Of a DNA stretch of 64,000 bases, positions 58,701-64,000 are shown in pieces. The notes under the pieces were generated by a model. The model was given only the letters and a program-made list of their open reading frames with translations. It had not been told where the DNA came from and did no database searches. Positions within the stretch are counted from its first letter, which is position 1. Each line of letters starts with the position of its first letter. The stretch comes from Monosporascus cannonballus. Lineage: Eukaryota; Ascomycota; Sordariomycetes; Xylariales. The stretch is from assembly GCA_004154925.1 (NCBI GenBank), contig QJNS01000067.1:62001-126000 (forward strand). The letters run 5' to 3'. A program made the position numbers and the translations under genes.

Positions 58701-60559
58701 TCGAATTTATTTTTTTATAACCGATTTTTTAGGTATTTCCGGAAAATATATAATTCGTTTCCGTTAAAATTATAAATAAGGTAAAATTTCGTTAAAAAAA
58801 TTTTTTTTAAAAATAATTTCGTAATCTTATTTGTTATGTTCTAATAATTTCATATTTAGCTTTTTTTTTAAAAAGCTATTTATATTTATAATATTATAAT
58901 AATATATTAATTAAATTTTTTAATTTTTAAGGTTACTATTTTAAATTGTTATTTAATTACCGTAATTTCGCTTTAATAATAATAACAATACGTCATATTT
59001 TTTTCTGATACTTATTTTTTTTTATATTTTATCTTTTTAAGTAATAAGGTATTTATTATATCTTTATGCTTATATTCGTTACCATTTTCGATTAAATATT
59101 AAGATCTTATTTTTTCTTTTTATTTATTAATAAAAAATAAAATAAATTTTATTTAACCAATTTTTTTATTAATTAAAATTTCGTACTGGCGTATCTATAA
59201 TAATCCTAAAATTATATTATAATTCCCAAATAAAACGATATCGAAATTTATTATTTGGTATCGTTTTTAAATAAAAATTTCGAAATAATTAATTTTGCGT
59301 AAAATCTTTTTGTTATCGTAAGCAAAATTTTGACCTTCGGCGTTTATCGCTATATAAGGTTTTAACTTATATCTTTATAATAATTTGAATTCGTTAACCA
59401 TATCCGGTACAATATAGTTTTTATCCAAAGTTTTACAATCCATTATTACGGTATATTAATACATTTTAATTCATATATCCAAGGTAATAAGGTTATTAAC
59501 GGTTCCTATCGTCGCATTTAAAACCTTTCTTAAAAATTTATTTTAACTTTTTTAGGTTTCGTTATTTTACGGCTTTCTTATAAGTAATTTTTATCTTTTA
59601 ATTCCTTTTCGAATTTGTTAAACCTTATTTATATCTCTTTATATAACGCGTTAAGTTATTATATTTATCGTTCTTATCGGCGTATTATACCTTCAAATTA
59701 TATTAATTATTTTTAATTTTATTAGATTTTTTTTCCTTATTAGGTAAATTATTCCTTAATATGGCGTATAATTTCTTATTAAGCCTTATTTCCTTTTTAC
59801 TAAAGGTTTCGTATAAATCGTTAAATTTTTTCCTTTAAAGCTTATCGTTTATCGGGATTTATAATAAATACTAATTAAAAATAAAAGTCCGTAATAACCC
59901 TTTAATAATACTTTTCTACAATATACTAAATTAACTCTTTTTCCGTTTAATAATTATATTATTTATAATAATAAAAAAAATCTTCTTACGGGTATTATTT
60001 TCCTTTAAGCTAGCTTTCTATTATTACCAGTTAAAGAAAATTATTTTTAAAGGTTATAAATCAAAAGTATTAATATTATTATTTATCGTTCTTATTTTTT
60101 CCCGTTTTATTAAGAAAATCGAACTTTTCCTAATATATACGGGTAATCCTATTATAAATATGCCGTTTCTATTTTTCGTAAACAGGGCAGTTCCGGCGTC
60201 GACAATAAATAACATACTTTTTGCCATATTAATTAGGGATTTTAAGGCAAATTTTTTCCGTCCAGCCTTAATATTTCTTTAATTATCCTTTAAAGGTACT
60301 TTATTATTCCTTAATCGTTTGCTAAGCCAAATTCCTAATTTTTTATATTCCTTATTAAATTTTTTATCGTAATGGTCCTTATTAAACCTTATGCCATAAA
60401 AAGCTTAATACGTATTTGGCCCGAATTATGTTAATAAATTTACCTTTTTTTTTGGTTTTCCCTAAATTATTCCTCGGGTATAGGTTTCTAATTATTTCGT
60501 TATAATTTCTTAGGCGAAAAGCATTTATAAGCCTTATGCCCTTTTTCTCCGCAATTGTA

Positions 60560-61573
60560 ATATTCGATTTGGCTCTAATTCTTTTTATAAATAACTTCCA
60601 GTTCCATAAGGCCTGGTTTAATGCCATAAGAAATATTATTACGTCGAAAAATACTAATATTAACCGTATATCGGGATTTATTATCGTTTTTTCCTTTAAT
60701 TCCTTTAATACGCCAGGCATATTGCCGGTTATTAATTTTAACTATTATAACGATATAATCCGACAAATAATTAAGCTGGTTAAACTTAAAAAATTCCTTT
60801 TATATTTCCTTCTTTAAATTATCGAAAAATTTAGCTATTAATATTTTTTGTCCTTAATTTAACTTAGATATTAATTAAACCAGTACGCTGCCGTACTTAA
60901 ATATTAATCCTTTTTATTATAACTATTAAATCTATATTTCGGCCTTTATTTTTTCGTTTATTATTCCGAAAACCTTTATTAATGCTTATTCGAATTATTC
61001 GTAATTATTATATATCCACATTATTTCCGGGTTGCGTTTTTCGATTAATAAAGTAATATATTTTCTTATAACCGGCTTAAACCAAATAGCCGTATCTCCG
61101 GTAAATCGTTTAACCGCAAACTTAATTCATATAATAAACGTAATAAATCGAATAGGAAAATACCCGAAATACATTCGGCATTAAGTTAAAAACAATTATA
61201 ATTTGGTCGAAATTCTATTAAAGGATTTTGGCTTAAGGGGTTTAAGAATTTCTTTTAATTCCTTAATAGAATTTAGCTAAATAACCTGGCTCGGCCGAAA
61301 AGGTTTTCCGGTTTCGGGGACCTTTCCTTTTTCCTTAAATTTTTCATAGGCAGCTTAAAAAAACGTAATAAGATTATTTTTATTTTATTTAAACTGGATA
61401 ATACGTTCGTTTATAATATCCAGGCGTTAAAGAACTTCCTTTCGAAAAAGGCAAAGCTGCTCCTTTTTTTCTTCGGATTCCATTCCAGTATTAAGGTTCT
61501 CAAGGACCTGGTAAATGGGCTGTTCGGGCTGCTTACTAGTAGATATAATGTCGGCGGTATTGCTCAAAATCTA
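60560..61573 (-). pseudogene. Gag of element D-E
   Basis: The minus strand begins near SNTADIISTSKQPEQPIYQV, then KKEQLCLFRKEVL, later GDTAIWFKPVIRKYI and NYLSDYIVIIVKINNRQYAWR (60,575-60,766 frame), ending in YGIKPGLMELEVIYKKN. This is the retrotransposon gag core of fungal Ty3/gypsy elements, whose zinc knuckle would follow but is not legible. Interrupted by stops. Confidence 0.7.
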
Positions 61574-61602
61574 ACGGTATTATTAAACAAAAACTTATAA
61601 TA

Positions 61603-61963
61603 TATAACGGCTAAACGATTTAACTAATTATTAAACCTAGTTATACGGATTTATGTTAATAGGAATATCGTAGAACTTAAAATAATAAAGTAAACTTAGT
61701 TACATTTCGTAATACCAAAAATATTAATTACAAATAATTAATATTGGTAAATATTACAAATTGGTATTATTTATATTATAGAAATAAGCGTATCTATATA
61801 TTTTGCTGGTTCCCGTTTATTTTTAGGACTTGCTGGACTTGCTAACGATCCTTGCGATCCTGGATTCGCTGGACTTTCCAGCGATTTTTGTAATTATGTA
61901 ACTGGGGATTATCTCCACCTGCTTGACTGTTTCTGGTTGTGCCAAGCGTGTTGGGTCATGACA
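61603..61963 (-). repeat. 5' LTR of element D-E
   Basis: 361 bp. The left 190 bp are RIP-mutated (TATAACGGCTAAACG), while the right 170 bp are almost pristine (TTTTGCTGGTTCCCG, then CCAAGCGTGTTGGGTCATGACA). The sharp internal difference is unusual. Confidence 0.9.
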
Positions 61964-61968
61964 CCGAA

Positions 61969-63043
61969 CTTGATTATAGGTATAATATCTCGCTCTATTT
62001 TAAGGCTTTTTTTTTACGATAAAAAACGTCCCCGTTTTATTAGAAAATATAACGATAACTTAACGCCATAATAAATATATTATATATATATCCTTATTGA
62101 TTAATTTTTCTTTTTTCGACGTAATATATTTTTCAAGATTTTTAATTTAGGATTCCGACTTTGTTTTTTAATTAAGTTTTCGTGTTAAAAAGCTCTCTTC
62201 TTACTCTTTTGTGCTTTATTTTCCGATTGTTAATCGCTAATCGATTTCTTGTACTTTTTCTAACCTGGCCATCCTGGGATAATGTAAGGTTCTAGTCGTT
62301 TCCTAATAGTTTAATATGTATTTCCTATTTATTAGTACGGAGTTTTGTAGGTTCTTGCTAATATGGCTTAGGTACGCTAATTATTAATTAACGAACGGGA
62401 TATATATTCTGCTTTAATGTTATTATGTAATTCGCGCGTTAATTTAAAGCCGTGTTGAGGTTAACGAGATATACGAATATCCTGATCGGAAAATAAAAGA
62501 AAATTCGGAAGGCTTTTAAAAATAAATAACGGATATTTACCAGGCTAAAATTCTTTAGATACGTTTTTATCTTAATATTTGTTATATAAACCAAAGTACG
62601 CCTTAATTTCTTTTCTATATTTGTAACCAATTATTATTTTTTATTTAAAGTCGGTTTTTTTGTTCTTTATAAACCAGGTTCTTGTATAATAATATAAAAT
62701 AAATAAGCTACCTAAATTTTATATATCCAGCTAAAATATTGTTTAAAAGTCCTGGTTCTGCCAAAACGTATAGGTAGATTATCGAAATTAACTTGTTCTT
62801 ATTTTTATCGGTAAAATTTTAACATTTTCCTAATTCGATCGTTTAAAAGAGTATTGTCGAATATTATAAGGGTACGTTTTAATCGGATATATAGAAGGCT
62901 AACTTAATGCTTATATATTTATATTTTATTAGTACGAATAATATCGTAAATTATTATTTAAACGTAATTAAGATCTAAGTTACAGATAATAATTTTTATG
63001 TTTTTTATTTAATAGCGTATAACATCTTTAAGTAATAAAATAA
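61969..63043. other. AT-rich unassigned repeat DNA
   Basis: This continues the sequence into which element D-E inserted. A minus-strand open frame at 62,439-62,630 and short fragments such as YPRMARLEKVQEI-like words are present, but I could not assign a family. No LTR edge lies between 61,969 and 63,043. Confidence 0.4.
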
Positions 63044-63532
63044 TGTGACGATCTTGGGATTTAACTAACTATTAAACCTTAGTCGTACGGGTTTATGTTA
63101 GCAGAAGTATCGTAGGACTCTATAACAATAAGATAACTTAATTACGTCTCTTAACACCAAAAATGCAAAAACGTATTGCAAACGATTGGGATTAATAAGT
63201 GTTGTAAGCTAAAACTATTTAAACTATAGAAATAATAAGCATATATATTGTTTTATAAATCCCGTTAGATCCTTTGGATCATTTCGGATTTATATTAGAT
63301 AACTGTATGAATCTCGTGAAATCCTTTGGATTATTTCGGATCTATATTGGATAATTACGTGGATCTTGTTAGATCCTTTGAATCATTTCGGATCTATATT
63401 GGATAATTACATGGATCCCGTTAGATCCCTTGGATTACTTCGGATCTATGTTACGTAATTCCGACCCACCTAGGTCCTGTTTCGGTTACCAAGTAATCGT
63501 TTCCGAGACCCTTCCTTAGTTAGGTTATAATA
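63044..63532 (-). repeat. 3' LTR (copy F) with internal 52-bp tandem repeats
   Basis: 489 bp, beginning TGTGACGATCTTGGG and ending GGTTATAATA. Its extra length over other copies is due to four tandem units. A minus-strand purine-rich tract (complement of CGATTTCCTTTTTCC) follows, so it is the 3' LTR of an element that continues beyond the window. Confidence 0.8.
63259..63466. repeat. 52-bp tandem repeat, four copies
   Basis: Units start at 63,259, 63,311, 63,363 and 63,415. The pattern is ATC(C/T)(C/T)GTTAGATCC(T/C)TTGGAT followed by (C/T)A(T/C)TTCGGATCTATATTGGATAA-like sequence. Spacing is exact, differences are mostly C/T and G/A, and the fourth unit degenerates at its end. Confidence 0.85.
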
Positions 63533-63696
63533 CGATTTCCTTTTTCCTTAAATCTTACCCTTAAGATTTTTCTTAATAAGTTCCCTTTTTATCTGTAACC
63601 ATATCTGGCCGAATTATTAAGAATTGCAGACGTATTAACTAGAAAAAAAAGCGTAAAATTTTAATTTTTTTTGTTTTTAATTTTGGTTTTGAAGTT

Positions 63697-64000
63697 ATGC
63701 TTTATATACCTTGTTTTCGTGCTGGCGATTTTTGTATTATGTCGGATAGTATAATGCGTTGTTAATAATGCATTTTGAAAAAGTGTTATTGCGATAATTC
63801 CGGTATTCCCCTTTTTTCTTTAAATAATATTAATAAAAAGATGGAACGTTTGCGGTTAGAAGAATTTTCCGCCCTACGATATTTTTGCGATATTCGTTAA
63901 AAGTTATTAACCGTATCCCGTCGCCTAGATAAGGTATTATTTCGTTTAAAACGTTTTCGTACCCAGCAGGATTTCTTTTGCAAAAAGGGTATGGAAATGG
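63697..64000 (+). pseudogene. Antisense third ORF of the next element, running off the window
   Basis: From an ATG at 63,697 the frame reads PCFRAGDFCIMSDSIMRC, two stops, CILKKCYCDNSGIPLFSLNN, then basic coiled coil (INKKMERLRLEEF, VSRRLDKVLFRLKRF, TQQDFFCKKG). The spaced cysteines (C-x6-C-x8-C-x2-C-x4-C-x-C) look like a metal-binding cluster. This is the best-preserved copy and shows the likely layout of the ORF: a Cys cluster at the N-terminus, then a coiled coil. It has three stops in the visible part. Confidence 0.6.

Larger units (their letters stand above)
55113..61963 (-). mobile_element. Complete Ty3/gypsy chromovirus (element D-E), RIP-inactivated
   Basis: 6,851 bp. Both LTRs are 361 bp (55,113-55,473 and 61,603-61,963), and CCGAA flanks the whole (55,108-55,112 and 61,964-61,968). 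On the minus strand come gag (about 61,573-60,560), RT (58,700-58,190), chromodomain (about 56,200-56,085) and a polypurine tract next to the 3' LTR. One further ORF lies on the plus strand between chromodomain and 3' LTR. All frames carry stops and the RT motif reads YFDN in place of YxDD, so it is dead. The 5' LTR's right half is nearly unmutated while the rest is heavily altered. Confidence 0.9.

Noticed and set aside
60382..60720. 112-codon minus-strand frame overlapping gag
   Set aside because: The gag-like motif NNRQYAWR lies in a different frame at 60,575-60,766. This one is an overlapping shadow with no gag features, although it is longer.
1..64000. tRNA or rRNA genes
   Set aside because: I looked for T-loop words such as GGTTCGAATCC on both strands and for cloverleaf arms near them and found none. 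A covariance search would be more sensitive.
1..64000. CRISPR array, phage, plasmid or bacterial operon
   Set aside because: Introns in many genes, fungal protein families and RIP-type mutation show eukaryotic DNA. Tandem repeats here are LTR-internal or simple sequence without spacers.

Overview
The window looks like nuclear DNA of a filamentous ascomycete (Pezizomycotina, probably a Sordariomycete). The evidence is short introns of 53-168 bp with GT...CTAAC-like...AG signals, fungal-only protein families (DUF3807-type, BYS1, GLEYA), the fungal versions of Atg6, Atg14 and Scm3, and retroelements altered in the pattern of repeat-induced point mutation (RIP: CpA to TpA, with CpG largely kept and stops in every frame).

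Layout. (1) Bases 1-21,060 are very AT-rich and hold no living gene. They consist of RIP-destroyed Ty3/gypsy chromodomain retroelements (chromoviruses) in both orientations. LTRs, reverse transcriptase, chromodomain and an extra antisense ORF can still be read in places. Two short unmutated solo LTRs and one small inverted-repeat element are nested in them. (2) Bases 21,100-51,060 are an island of normal composition. It opens with a truncated gene (21,135-21,572, -) and a broken gene (22,154-23,444, +). Next come a CypH-type cyclophilin (23,981-24,964, +), ATG6/beclin (25,662-27,296, -), a 1,267-residue Scm3 centromere-histone chaperone with three AT-hook repeats (28,047-31,850, +), CK2 alpha (33,062-34,685, -), a DUF3807-like gene (36,084-36,820, -), a conserved coiled-coil gene (37,274-37,975, -), ATG14 (38,892-40,526, +) and a small unknown gene (42,024-42,578, +). 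A gene-poor stretch with one eroded gene (44,194-44,701) follows, then two secreted proteins, BYS1-like (46,196-46,863, +) and GLEYA-like (48,925-49,743, -). Between these two lies a non-autonomous hAT element (47,759-48,574) with a perfect 8-bp target duplication, itself hit by a solo LTR with a 5-bp duplication. (3) Bases 51,060-64,000 are again RIP-mutated chromovirus sequence. They include one complete element (55,113-61,963) with 361-bp LTRs, CCGAA target duplication and polypurine tract, inserted into an older copy.

How the genes relate. ATG6 and ATG14 encode two subunits of the same autophagy-specific class III PI3-kinase complex and lie about 11.6 kb apart. The other island genes are housekeeping functions (splicing-associated prolyl isomerase, centromere chaperone, CK2 kinase) or surface/secreted proteins, with no operon-like logic. 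All exon structures were built by eye from splice signals and reading frame.
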